Assembly: GCA_002373205.1 (NCBI GenBank)
Contig: DFJV01000152.1
Span: forward strand, 1 to 8,696
Reading direction: 5' to 3'
DNA from: Treponema sp. UBA3662
GTDB taxonomy: Bacteria > Spirochaetota > Spirochaetia > Treponematales > Treponemataceae
Length of the DNA: 8,696 bases
A program made the position numbers and the translations under genes. A model generated the notes under the pieces. It saw only the letters and a list, made by a program, of their open reading frames with translations, was not told the origin of the DNA and ran no database searches. Below, piece by piece: positions 1 to 6,676 of this stretch (position 1 is the stretch's first letter; every line of letters begins with the position of its first letter).

Positions 1-94
1 ACTACGGAAACTCGAAATTGAACCTTACAAATTTATAGAAAGAAAAGTGAAGAATTTTTTTTTAACAAAAGCGATAATTTTTGGCAAAAGGATA
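1..94. other. AT-rich leader with no supported gene
   Basis: This AT-rich stretch precedes the tRNA promoter. One plus-strand frame stays open from base 2 to about base 140, but it runs through the promoter, has no recognisable protein character and no start in view. It could be the tail of an upstream gene only if that gene overlapped the promoter. I see no hairpin or repeat of note. Confidence 0.5.
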
Positions 95-123
95 TTGACA
101 CTTTATTTTATATACTGTAATAT
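95..123 (+). promoter_or_regulatory. sigma70-type promoter of the tRNA-Gly pair
   Basis: A perfect -35 box TTGACA (95-100) is followed by a 17-base spacer and a -10 box TAATAT (118-123). Transcription would begin near base 130, about 26 bases before the first mature tRNA end. It is one of the two best-matching promoters in the window and the only clear one upstream of both tRNAs and the trigger factor gene. Confidence 0.85.
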
Positions 124-155
124 TATTTCAAGACATTCTTAGAGTGCCTTGTTTT

Positions 156-227
156 GCGGAAATGGCTCAATGGTAGAGCGCGACCTTGCCAAGGTCGATG
201 TTGCGGGTTCGATTCCCGTTTTCCGCT
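156..227 (+). tRNA. tRNA-Gly (GCC), first copy
   Basis: The sequence folds as a cloverleaf. The acceptor stem GCGGAAA (156-162) pairs with TTTCCGC (220-226), the D arm contains GCTC/GAGC, and the anticodon stem CGACC (181-185) pairs with GGTCG (193-197) around the loop TTGCCAA, putting anticodon GCC at 188-190. The T arm is CGGG-TTCGATT-CCCG. The discriminator base is T227, as is usual for bacterial tRNA-Gly. The 3' CCA is not encoded (CTA follows) and must be added enzymatically. It reads GGC and, by wobble, GGT codons. It is probably co-transcribed with the second copy from the promoter at 95-123. Confidence 0.97.
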
Positions 228-255
228 CTAGCCTTTTGGCGAACATACGCATTTT

Positions 256-327
256 GCGGAAATGGCTCAATGGTAGAGCGCGACCTTGCCAAGGTCGATG
301 TTGCGGGTTCGATTCCCGTTTTCCGCT
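256..327 (+). tRNA. tRNA-Gly (GCC), second identical copy
   Basis: This is base-for-base identical to the copy 100 bp upstream, with anticodon GCC at 288-290, discriminator T327 and no encoded CCA. The two lie on one predicted transcript that ends at the terminator 338-374, so release needs RNase P and 3' processing in the short spacer. Duplication presumably raises the dosage of this glycine acceptor. Confidence 0.97.
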
Positions 328-337
328 CTAAGCTTCG

Positions 338-374
338 GGCGATTTAGATTGGTTCTAAAATCGCCTTTTTTTTT
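338..374 (+). terminator. intrinsic terminator after the tRNA pair
   Basis: The left arm GGCGATTTAGA (338-348) pairs with TCTAAAATCGCC (354-365), with one bulged base, and is followed directly by nine T bases (366-374). This is a textbook Rho-independent terminator for the tRNA transcript. It sits only 27 bases before the trigger factor start codon, so that gene needs readthrough or a promoter inside this short interval. Confidence 0.9.
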
Positions 375-401
375 ACATCTATCAGAAAAGGGGAACCCTA
401 A

Positions 402-1772
402 TTGAACGTAACCAAAGAAATCAAGAAAATTGAAAACTCAAGCGTAAAGCTCACCGCTACAATCAGCAAAGATGACGTTGCGGCTGAATACAAGAAAAGC
501 ATTGAGAAATACGCAAAGAACATCCAGATTCCTGGCTTCCGCAAGGGACACGTTCCTGTTTCCGTACTTGAACAGAAATACGGAGAAGCCTTGAAGTCAG
601 AAATTATTGGTGACCTTATTGACAAGACCCTCAACGACATTCTCCAGGGAGACGATGCAAAGGACTTCCGCCCACTTCCATACGCACAGCCCCGCCTCGA
701 AGGCGACAAAATGCCTGAGTTTGACACATCAAAGGACTTTACTTTTACAGTAACATACGATGTGTTCCCGGACGTAAAGGTTACAAACTTTAGCGGAATT
801 ACCGTAAAAGAACCAGTTGTAGAAATTGGCGACAAGGAAATTCAGGACGAGCTTAAGGCTATCCAGGAACGCAACGCTTCTGTTATAGACAAGAAAGACG
901 GCGATCCTGTTGCAAAGGACAACATTGTAACAATTGACTATTCAGAGCTTGATGATGCAGGTAAGGTAATTGACGGCAGCAAGCGCGAAGGATTTGTCTT
1001 TACCGTAGGTTCCGGTGAAAACATCTACAAGATTGATGACGAAATCATCGGAATGAAGAAAGACGAGACCAAGCAGATTACAAAGACCTACGACAAGAAG
1101 GACCCGGATGCAGACCTTGCCGGAAAGACAAAGAAAATTAGCGTAACTGTAAAGGCAATCAAGGAACGCAACCTTCCAGCATTGGATGACGACCTTGCCC
1201 AGGACGTTAGCGAAAAATACAAGACTCTAGACGACCTTAAGAAGGACATTGCCAGCAAGATGGAATTGGCAAAGACCAGAAAGATTAAGGAAATCAAGAC
1301 ACAGAGCCTTCTTTCACAGCTTGTTGAAAAGAACCCATTCGACTTGCCAAAGTCTATGATTGCTGCAGAAAACGAAGCAAGATGGAATATGCTTGCACAG
1401 CAGTTCAAGACAAGCCCAGAGCAGCTTGAAAAGATGATTCTTTCATCCGGCCAGTCAAAGGAAGCAATGCTTGAACAGTGGGTTGGCAATACAGAAAAGA
1501 TGCTTAAGAGCCGCATCATCGTTGACGCTCTTATGCGCGACAAGAACATTTCCGTTACACCGGAAGAAGTTGACGCTGAATATGCCAAGATTGCCGAAGA
1601 AAACGGCATTACCCTTGACGAAGTAAAGGAACACTACAAGGACCTTAAGGCTAAGGAATACCTTGTTGACGAAGTTAAGGAAAGCAAGCTTTTTGAAGAG
1701 CTTTACAAAGAAGTAAAGGTAGCAAAAGGCGACAAGACAACTTTTGCAGATTTATTTAAGGAAGAAAAATAA
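402..1772 (+). CDS. tig: trigger factor, ribosome-bound chaperone
   Basis: Trigger factor binds the ribosome near the exit tunnel (protein L23 in studied bacteria) and shelters nascent chains; it is cytosolic. The 456-residue length is normal. The ribosome-binding loop GFRKGH is at residues 45-50. An FKBP-type prolyl isomerase domain follows at roughly 165-250 (from DNIVTIDYSE through the GSG and GM segments). A long, charged, helical C-terminal region from about 260 to the end forms the chaperone arms. The start is TTG at 402, chosen because AAGGGG (388-393) lies eight bases upstream and the protein begins in register with the family. No clear promoter lies between the tRNA terminator and the gene. 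ClpP and ClpX follow, the common bacterial order. Identification is secure; the exact start is a little less so. Confidence 0.96.
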   Translation: MNVTKEIKKIENSSVKLTATISKDDVAAEYKKSIEKYAKNIQIPGFRKGHVPVSVLEQKYGEALKSEIIGDLIDKTLNDILQGDDAKDFRPLPYAQPRLEGDKMPEFDTSKDFTFTVTYDVFPDVKVTNFSGITVKEPVVEIGDKEIQDELKAIQERNASVIDKKDGDPVAKDNIVTIDYSELDDAGKVIDGSKREGFVFTVGSGENIYKIDDEIIGMKKDETKQITKTYDKKDPDADLAGKTKKISVTVKAIKERNLPALDDDLAQDVSEKYKTLDDLKKDIASKMELAKTRKIKEIKTQSLLSQLVEKNPFDLPKSMIAAENEARWNMLAQQFKTSPEQLEKMILSSGQSKEAMLEQWVGNTEKMLKSRIIVDALMRDKNISVTPEEVDAEYAKIAEENGITLDEVKEHYKDLKAKEYLVDEVKESKLFEELYKEVKVAKGDKTTFADLFKEEK

Positions 1773-1819
1773 AGCTGATGCGGAAAGGGCAGATTTTCTT
1801 CCCTGACTGCACAAAAGAA

Positions 1820-1897
1820 CGGAATGCCGCTAAAATTGCCGATTGTTTAACTTTATAAAAATAATTGGCGTTTTGAGTTGTCGCATTCCGTTTTTTT
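1820..1897 (+). terminator. long-looped terminator between tig and clpP
   Basis: The outer stem CGGAATGC (1820-1827) pairs perfectly with GCATTCCG (1883-1890), followed by seven T bases (1891-1897). The 55-base loop holds an inner stem, GCCGATT (1838-1844) with AATTGGC (1863-1869), containing one G-U pair. Position and T run fit a terminator for trigger factor, but the loop is unusually long, so a more complex folded RNA is possible. Confidence 0.65.
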
Positions 1898-1906
1898 ATT
1901 TATATT
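1878..1906 (+). promoter_or_regulatory. possible clpP promoter
   Basis: TTGTCG (1878-1883) and TATATT (1901-1906) are separated by 17 bases and match consensus at four and five of six positions. The -35 overlaps the right arm of the preceding terminator. Other AT-rich hexamers nearby (TATAAG at 1912) could serve instead, so this is a weak call. I saw no CIRCE-type heat-shock operator. Confidence 0.35.
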
Positions 1907-1967
1907 ATATGTATAAGTAAATAAAGATTTGCGCAGCTTACTGATGCCGCGCCCCTTTGGAGTTTTT

Positions 1968-2582
1968 ATGAATGAATATATGAATACACTTGTTCCAAGT
2001 GTAATTGAGCGCAGCGGAAACGGAGAACGCTCCTACGACTTGTATTCAAGGCTGTTGAAGGACCGCATCATTTTTGTTGACGGAGAAATCCGTGACGAAA
2101 CAGCAGACCTTATTGTTGCCCAGTTGCTTTATTTGGAAAGCGAAAACCCCGAAAAGGACATAAACATGTACATCAACAGCCCGGGCGGAAGCGTAACAGC
2201 AGGTCTTGCCATCTACGACACAATGCAGTACGTTAAGTGCGATGTGCAGACAATCTGCATGGGTCAGGCAGCCAGCATGGGTGCAATGCTTCTTGCAGGC
2301 GGAACTGTGGGCAAGCGCTATGCCCTTCCCTCCAGCCGCGTGATGATTCACCAGCCATGGGGTGGAGCCCAGGGTCAGGAAAGCGACATTGCAATCCAGG
2401 CAAAGGAAATCGTCCGCCTTAAAAAGCTTAGCATCCGTTACCTCTCGGAGCAGACGGGAAAATCCGAGGAAGAAGTTGCAAAGGACATGGAGCGTGACTT
2501 TTACATGTCTGCAGAAGAAGCCAAGGAATACGGAATCGTTGACCATATAATGAACAGTGCCAAAAAAGGAGCAAAGAAATAA
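1968..2582 (+). CDS. clpP: ClpP, ATP-dependent Clp protease proteolytic subunit
   Basis: ClpP forms the double seven-membered barrel whose serine protease sites degrade proteins fed in by ClpX or ClpA/C. From ATG at 1968 the protein has 204 residues, the usual length. The catalytic triad is visible: Ser103 in GQAASMGAM, His128 in MIHQPWGG and Asp177 in ERDFYM. Each is eight less than E. coli precursor numbering, so the fold is intact. The NSPGG strand is at 70-74. An upstream in-frame TTG (1929) would add 13 residues, but it lacks a ribosome site, whereas TTTGGAG (1956-1962) sits five bases before ATG 1968. The stop codon overlaps the clpX start by one base (TAATG), so both subunits should be co-translated. 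The promoter may lie around 1878-1906. Confidence 0.97.
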   Translation: MNEYMNTLVPSVIERSGNGERSYDLYSRLLKDRIIFVDGEIRDETADLIVAQLLYLESENPEKDINMYINSPGGSVTAGLAIYDTMQYVKCDVQTICMGQAASMGAMLLAGGTVGKRYALPSSRVMIHQPWGGAQGQESDIAIQAKEIVRLKKLSIRYLSEQTGKSEEEVAKDMERDFYMSAEEAKEYGIVDHIMNSAKKGAKK

Positions 2583-3844
2583 TGCGCGGTTTTGGAAAGA
2601 ATGACCAGCAATACTGTGCTTTTTGCGGAAGACCGGCAGACGCCAACCGCCGCGTTGTAAAAGCACCAAATGATGACATTTACATCTGCGAAAACTGTGT
2701 GGCCGCATGCCAGACGGTGCTGAATGACGAACGCCATTCAATCCGCCCAATCGACATGGAAGATGTTCCGTCTCCAAAGGAATTCAAGGAATACCTGGAC
2801 CAGTACGTTATTGGACAGGACATGGCAAAGAAGGTTCTTTCCGTTGCTGTATACAACCACTACAAGCAGCTTTCCATTCCAAAGGAAAAGCAGCTGGAAA
2901 CGGACGTAAAAATTGAAAAGTCCAACATCCTGCTTCTTGGTCCGACCGGAAGCGGAAAAACCCTTCTTGCAAAGACTTTGGCACAGAAGCTTAAGGTTCC
3001 TTTTGCAATTGCGGACGCCACAACCCTTACAGAAGCCGGTTACGTAGGCGAAGACGTAGAGAATGTACTGCTCAAGCTGATTAACGCAGCTGACGGTGAC
3101 GTAAGCGCAGCAGAAAGGGGCATTATCTTTATAGACGAAATTGACAAGATTAGCCGCAAGAGCGAAAACACTTCCATTACGCGCGACGTTTCCGGTGAAG
3201 GCGTACAGCAGGCGCTCCTTAAGATTCTTGAAGGAACCCATGCCTCTGTTCCACCTCAGGGCGGAAGAAAGCATCCTAACCAGGAGATGATAGACATAGA
3301 CACCACGAACATCCTCTTTATATGTGGAGGTGCATTCGTAGGCCTTGACAAGATAATTGAAGAGCGTATGGCTTCTTCTTCCATTGGATTTGGTGCAGAA
3401 GGAACACACCGCACGGAAGAAGAGCGCATGGAACTTTTGAACCAGGTAACAAGCGACGACCTTGTAAAATTCGGCATCATACCGGAACTTATTGGCCGCC
3501 TTCCAATGACCTGTGCACTCAAGGAGCTTAACCGCGACGACCTTAAGCGCATACTCACGGAGCCAAAGAACGCAATCACAAAGCAGTTCCAGGCAAGCTT
3601 TGCAATAGACGACGTGGACCTTACCTTTAGCGAGGAAGCCATAGACGAGATTGCAAGCATAGCAATAAAGAGCAAGACTGGTGCACGCGGACTTAGGGCA
3701 ATCGTTGAAAAGGTTCTGCTTGACATAATGTTTGAAGTTCCAAGCGTTAAGGGCAAAAAGAAGCTTGAGATTACGCCGGACATTGTAAACCAGAAATACA
3801 TTCCCGAAGCACAGACCCTTCTTATAGACCAGAAGACAGCCTAG
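2582..3844 (+). CDS. clpX: ClpX, ATP-dependent unfoldase of ClpXP
   Basis: ClpX is an AAA+ hexamer that recognises tagged proteins, unfolds them and threads them into ClpP. All hallmarks are present in 420 residues: an N-terminal C4 zinc-binding domain (Cys12, Cys15, Cys36, Cys39), Walker A GPTGSGKT (120-127), pore loop GYVG (153-156), Walker B IIFIDEID (181-188), the RKH loop (229-231), the IGF tripeptide that docks on ClpP (268-270), the arginine-finger motif GRLP (305-308), and sensor-2 GARGLR (367-372). The start ATG overlaps the clpP stop codon, with AGGAG at 2567-2571 ten bases upstream inside clpP. The IGF loop and adjacency say it partners the neighbouring ClpP. No T-run terminator follows; a cluster of hairpins does. 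Confidence 0.98.
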   Translation: MRGFGKNDQQYCAFCGRPADANRRVVKAPNDDIYICENCVAACQTVLNDERHSIRPIDMEDVPSPKEFKEYLDQYVIGQDMAKKVLSVAVYNHYKQLSIPKEKQLETDVKIEKSNILLLGPTGSGKTLLAKTLAQKLKVPFAIADATTLTEAGYVGEDVENVLLKLINAADGDVSAAERGIIFIDEIDKISRKSENTSITRDVSGEGVQQALLKILEGTHASVPPQGGRKHPNQEMIDIDTTNILFICGGAFVGLDKIIEERMASSSIGFGAEGTHRTEEERMELLNQVTSDDLVKFGIIPELIGRLPMTCALKELNRDDLKRILTEPKNAITKQFQASFAIDDVDLTFSEEAIDEIASIAIKSKTGARGLRAIVEKVLLDIMFEVPSVKGKKKLEITPDIVNQKYIPEAQTLLIDQKTA

Positions 3845-4138
3845 CTTTGCAAAGCCGTATGGCAACCTACGCCGCCATGGAGGGGCACTGTGAACAAAAT
3901 CCCCTCCGTGGGATTTTGTTCACGTAAGTTTTCTGCGAAAACTTACCCTACTTATATAGCAACGAAATAACGCGCCATCCTTGGCGCTATTTCCAATACA
4001 AAATATTCGGGAACCCCGGTTCTCGCAACGAAGTTTCAAGCGACGGCGGTGACGCATAGGCATGTTCGGTCGGATTAGAGTAAAAATTTTATGGTAGAGC
4101 AAACAAGACTACCGTCCTAAAAAATTCAATCAAAAAAA
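3844..4138. repeat. hairpin-rich intergenic element between convergent genes
   Basis: This 295-bp interval between clpX and the convergent glycosyltransferase holds no gene I can support. It contains the palindrome GCTTTGCAAAGC (3844-3855), a perfect 14-bp stem (3890-3903 with 3910-3923), a directly abutting perfect 9-bp stem (3924-3932 with 3938-3946), a 12-bp stem with a two-base bulge (3964-3977 with 3982-3993), and a 7-bp stem (4008-4014 with 4019-4025, one G-U pair). None is followed by a T run on the plus strand. The density of perfect stems suggests a palindromic extragenic repeat or a structured 3' RNA. A 60-codon minus-strand frame at 3920-4102 crosses it but is explained by the repeats. 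Confidence 0.7.
3875..3923 (+). promoter_or_regulatory. mutually exclusive hairpin pair
   Basis: CCATGGAGGGG (3875-3885) can pair with CCCCTCCGTGG (3901-3911) over 11 bp with one U-G pair and a 15-base loop. The competing stem GTGAACAAAATCCC (3890-3903) with GGGATTTTGTTCAC (3910-3923) is a perfect 14 bp with a 6-base loop. Both use bases 3901-3903 and 3910-3911, so an RNA can form only one at a time. The arrangement resembles a switch, but no plus-strand gene lies downstream to be controlled. Confidence 0.5.
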
Positions 4139-5260
4139 CTAGCAGAGACTTTTTAGAACATTAACGGTTTCCTGCGCTGTACGCTCCCAAGAAACGCGGC
4201 GGGTCCATTCAAGACCGTCTGCAACAAGCTTCTTTCTTAGCTCTGTATCAGAGAGCACGCTTTCTATGGCACAAGACATTTCTTCTATATTATTGCTGTC
4301 AAAATAGAGTGCCTTGCCACCGGTAACTTCAGGAAGGGCACCGTAGTTTGCGCAAGCCACCGGCAAACCTGTAGCCATAGCCTCCATTACGGAAAGCCCC
4401 ACCCCTTCGTTCACGGACGGGAAGACACATGCCTCTGCATTGCGGTAAAGCTCCGGGAAATTTTCGTGGGGAAAATAGCCTGTTATGAATATGTCGCTTG
4501 CAAAGCCTGACTCCAGGGCAGAACGGTGAACCTTTTCCCCGTATTCAGACTCTTCGCTTCCTGCAATAACAAGCCTGATTGGAGACTTTGACTTTTCCTT
4601 GTAGACAGAAAAGGCCTTTATAAGTTCAACATGCTTTTTTTCGTCATTCTGCATTCTGCTTGCATAGATTATGTAGGGCTTTTTTATTGCAAAGGGTTTT
4701 ATGTCTATTATTTCCGAATCACCTTCAACCGCCGCTTTTGGAAAGAAAAGGCTGTGGTCTATGCCGTTATGGATTATTTCTATTCTGTTTGCCTTTACGC
4801 CAGCTTTTTCCAAATCTTTTTTTATGAATTTGCTGGCCGCTATTATACAGTTTGCGCGGGAAAGCCCCTTGCGGACCTTGCTTGAATACCAGCGGTCACC
4901 CTTGCGTTCAAAGAGGCTGCTCATTATGTCGTTTACGACTGCAACGCCCGGAACTTTAAAAGACGACGGAATCATGCGGGAACCTGCTGTATACAATACG
5001 GCGGAATAACCTCTTTTTTTTGCGAATGAATTTGCCCTGAATGAATGCCAGAAGCGTTCTGCGGCTAGGCTGTCGGGAACATTTGCGCTAAAGAAGGGGC
5101 AGGACTTTTTGTCCGTATAGGTATAGCGGTCTATTTCCGCCCCGAAAAGCTCATATTCAAGGCCATCACCGTCAGGAAGAAAGGGCATTAGGGAAAAGAG
5201 ATAGGATCCCAAACCTGAGCGGCCGTGATCCAAGCCGAATGTATCGATTCCAAATTTCAT
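4139..5260 (-). CDS. GT4-type glycosyltransferase
   Basis: This is a GT-B fold sugar transferase of the family-4 type, which moves a sugar from a nucleotide-sugar donor to a glycan or lipid acceptor at the inner face of the membrane. In 373 residues the N-terminal acceptor half has the glycine-rich GRSGLGSY loop (13-20). The interdomain HNGID is at 164-168. The donor half begins near KKPYIIYASRM (193-203), with Lys209 in the phosphate-binding area. The signature E-x7-E is Glu285 and Glu293 in EGVGLSVME. It has no transmembrane segment. The donor and product cannot be read from sequence, and no other glycan genes are in the window. ATG at 5260 was chosen because the family begins with MKFGID-like strands. 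No ribosome site precedes it; a TATACT box lies six bases upstream, predicting a leaderless message. It is divergent from the helicase. Confidence 0.88.
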   Translation of the reverse strand: MKFGIDTFGLDHGRSGLGSYLFSLMPFLPDGDGLEYELFGAEIDRYTYTDKKSCPFFSANVPDSLAAERFWHSFRANSFAKKRGYSAVLYTAGSRMIPSSFKVPGVAVVNDIMSSLFERKGDRWYSSKVRKGLSRANCIIAASKFIKKDLEKAGVKANRIEIIHNGIDHSLFFPKAAVEGDSEIIDIKPFAIKKPYIIYASRMQNDEKKHVELIKAFSVYKEKSKSPIRLVIAGSEESEYGEKVHRSALESGFASDIFITGYFPHENFPELYRNAEACVFPSVNEGVGLSVMEAMATGLPVACANYGALPEVTGGKALYFDSNNIEEMSCAIESVLSDTELRKKLVADGLEWTRRVSWERTAQETVNVLKSLC

Positions 5261-5266
5261 GCATAG

Positions 5267-5272
5267 AGTATA
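5267..5272 (-). promoter_or_regulatory. -10 box of the glycosyltransferase gene, leaderless spacing
   Basis: On the minus strand TATACT (5272 down to 5267) is followed by six bases and then the ATG at 5260. The transcription start would normally fall on the A of that ATG. No -35 match is visible at 16-18 bases (TAGCAT at 17), and no Shine-Dalgarno sequence is present. The hexamer match is five of six. Confidence 0.5.
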
Positions 5273-5290
5273 TCAAAAAAATCTATAATA

Positions 5291-5299
5291 TGCTATAGT
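5291..5299 (+). promoter_or_regulatory. extended -10 promoter of the helicase operon, leaderless spacing
   Basis: TGCTATAGT (5291-5299) is an extended -10 element (TGn then TATAGT) with six bases before the ATG at 5306, putting the predicted transcript start on the start codon. The -35 region (TATCAA at 5271-5276) is poor, as is common with extended -10 promoters. A second candidate, TATAAT at 5284-5289, would give a leader of about ten bases, still with no ribosome site. CTATA (5283-5287) and TATAG (5294-5298) form a small inverted repeat here. Confidence 0.5.
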
Positions 5300-5305
5300 C
5301 TTTTT

Positions 5306-6676
5306 ATGGACAAGCAATTTTCTGATTTTGGTATTGGCGAAGAAATAATTCAAAGGCTTAGCGCGGCTGGAATAACTTCCCCGACTGCGGTTCAGCAAAA
5401 GATAATGCCCCTTGTTGCAGAGGGCAAAAACCTCATGTTCCAGAGCGAAACAGGAACTGGAAAGACATTTGCCTATCTGCTTCCAATATTGCAGAGGCTT
5501 TGCGACAATCCGAAAAGCTCAAATCCGGTCAGGGTGCTTGTTGCCTCCCCCACCTACGAGCTTGCTTCCCAGATTAAGGCCCAGGTAAGACTTGTTAGCG
5601 ACGTAAAGTGTGCCCTTTGCATAGGCGGGGCACCAATTTCGCGCCAGGTGGAGCTTCTTAAGGAAAAACCGCAGATTGTTATTGGAGGGCCAGCAAGGCT
5701 TCTTGAACTTATCCATCTTAAAAAGCTTAAGGCAGATGCGGTGGAAACTCTTGTTCTTGACGAAGCGGACAGGCTTTTAAGCCCGGAACTTAGGAACGAC
5801 ACGGAAGGGCTTTTGGAAAGGCTTCCAAGGCGGGTTCAGCTTATAGGAAATTCCGCAACGGTTAGCGACTATACGCGGAAAGTCCTGCAGAATGCCCGCG
5901 ATGCAATTGACAGGGCCTCTGAAGAAAAAGCCCCGGCAGAAAGCGGTAAGGCTTCCGGCAGCAAAGATTCTGCTGGCAAAATTTCTACAAACATGGCAGC
6001 AAACGGCAACAAAAATGCAGGAGCAAAAGATTCTGGAAACACCCCGGCAGACCAAAATCCGGCAGACCGGAAACCGGCAGCCAGCGCAATAGAATTTGTA
6101 ACACTGCCAACGGAAGACATATTAAGGAAAAGAATCACCCACGTGGCAATCTTTACAGAACGCAGGGATAAGATAGACACTTTAAGAAGCTTTATAAACG
6201 CGGTAAAGCCAAAAAAACTGCTCGTCTTTACGGCAAAAAGCGACCAAATAGAAAACATAGCGTCAAAACTCCGCTACAGAAAACTTGAATGTGAAGCCCT
6301 TAGCGCAAAAATCGGAAAGCAGGAAAGAAAATCTGCAATCGACCGTTTTAGAAGCGGAAAGGTTTCAATCCTTGTTACCACAGACCTTGCATCCCGCGGA
6401 CTTGACATTCCGGACGTTACCCACGTAGTGCAGCTTGACCTGCCCCAGACAGCAGACTTCTTTATCCACCGGGCAGGACGAACGGCAAGGGCTGGAAAAA
6501 CCGGCATGAACTGCGTAATTGGCGATGCCTACGAAATGCAGGACTTTGCCAAGCTTGAAAAAAAACTGGGGCTCAAGGTCTACCCAAAGATACTCTACAA
6601 GGGAAAGCTTACGTCTCCAAGGCCTGATGCAGAAGAAAATGACGGCAAAGAAGACAAGGGCAAAGGCAAACAGTGA
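5306..6676 (+). CDS. DEAD-box RNA helicase with low-complexity linker
   Basis: This ATP-dependent RNA unwinding protein probably acts in ribosome assembly or RNA decay. Motifs in the 456 residues are: Q motif ending Gln30, motif I SETGTGKT (47-54), Ia PTYELA (82-87, usually PTRELA), GG (107-108), Ib GGPAR (127-131, usually TPGR), II DEAD (152-155), III SAT (183-185), IV LVFTA (306-310), V TTDLASRGLD (358-367) and VI HRAGRTARAG (388-397). Between the two RecA domains, residues about 204-261 form an Ala/Ser/Lys/Pro/Asn-rich insert absent from typical members, and the tail (435-456) is basic and acidic low complexity. The start is ATG 5306, with no ribosome site and a -10 box six bases upstream. 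Its stop overlaps the next gene by four bases (GTGA). Which helicase subfamily it belongs to I cannot say. Confidence 0.93.
   Translation: MDKQFSDFGIGEEIIQRLSAAGITSPTAVQQKIMPLVAEGKNLMFQSETGTGKTFAYLLPILQRLCDNPKSSNPVRVLVASPTYELASQIKAQVRLVSDVKCALCIGGAPISRQVELLKEKPQIVIGGPARLLELIHLKKLKADAVETLVLDEADRLLSPELRNDTEGLLERLPRRVQLIGNSATVSDYTRKVLQNARDAIDRASEEKAPAESGKASGSKDSAGKISTNMAANGNKNAGAKDSGNTPADQNPADRKPAASAIEFVTLPTEDILRKRITHVAIFTERRDKIDTLRSFINAVKPKKLLVFTAKSDQIENIASKLRYRKLECEALSAKIGKQERKSAIDRFRSGKVSILVTTDLASRGLDIPDVTHVVQLDLPQTADFFIHRAGRTARAGKTGMNCVIGDAYEMQDFAKLEKKLGLKVYPKILYKGKLTSPRPDAEENDGKEDKGKGKQ

Larger units (their letters stand above)
152..330 (+). repeat. tandem 79-bp direct repeat carrying the tRNA genes
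   Basis: Bases 152-230 and 252-330 are identical over 79 bp, offset by exactly 100 bp. The identity covers the 72-base tRNA plus four T bases before it and CTA after it, then stops abruptly. This suggests a fairly recent tandem duplication or ongoing gene conversion. The 21-base unique spacer 231-251 contains a tiny GCC-TTTT-GGC stem (231-240). Confidence 0.9.

Noticed and set aside
149..331. 60-codon plus-strand open frame across the tRNA genes
   Set aside because: It is a translation of the two tRNAs; the repeated peptide mirrors the tRNA duplication.
1929..1967. Upstream TTG as the clpP start
   Set aside because: It has no ribosome site, whereas ATG 1968 has TTTGGAG five bases upstream and gives the normal ClpP length and triad offset.
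2046..2777. 243-codon minus-strand open frame opposite clpP and the start of clpX
   Set aside because: It lies wholly opposite two certain genes and has a Cys/His-rich antisense composition.
2738..3865. 375-codon minus-strand open frame opposite clpX
   Set aside because: It is the antisense shadow of clpX, with a Cys/Tyr/Phe-rich composition and no domain; clpX has all its motifs.
3890..3946. Rho-independent terminator for clpX
   Set aside because: The stems are strong, but no T run follows on either strand.
4093..4113. Terminator for the glycosyltransferase (GGTAG/CTACC stem)
   Set aside because: It has only five base pairs with a long loop, and on the minus strand the T run is several bases away; too weak to call.
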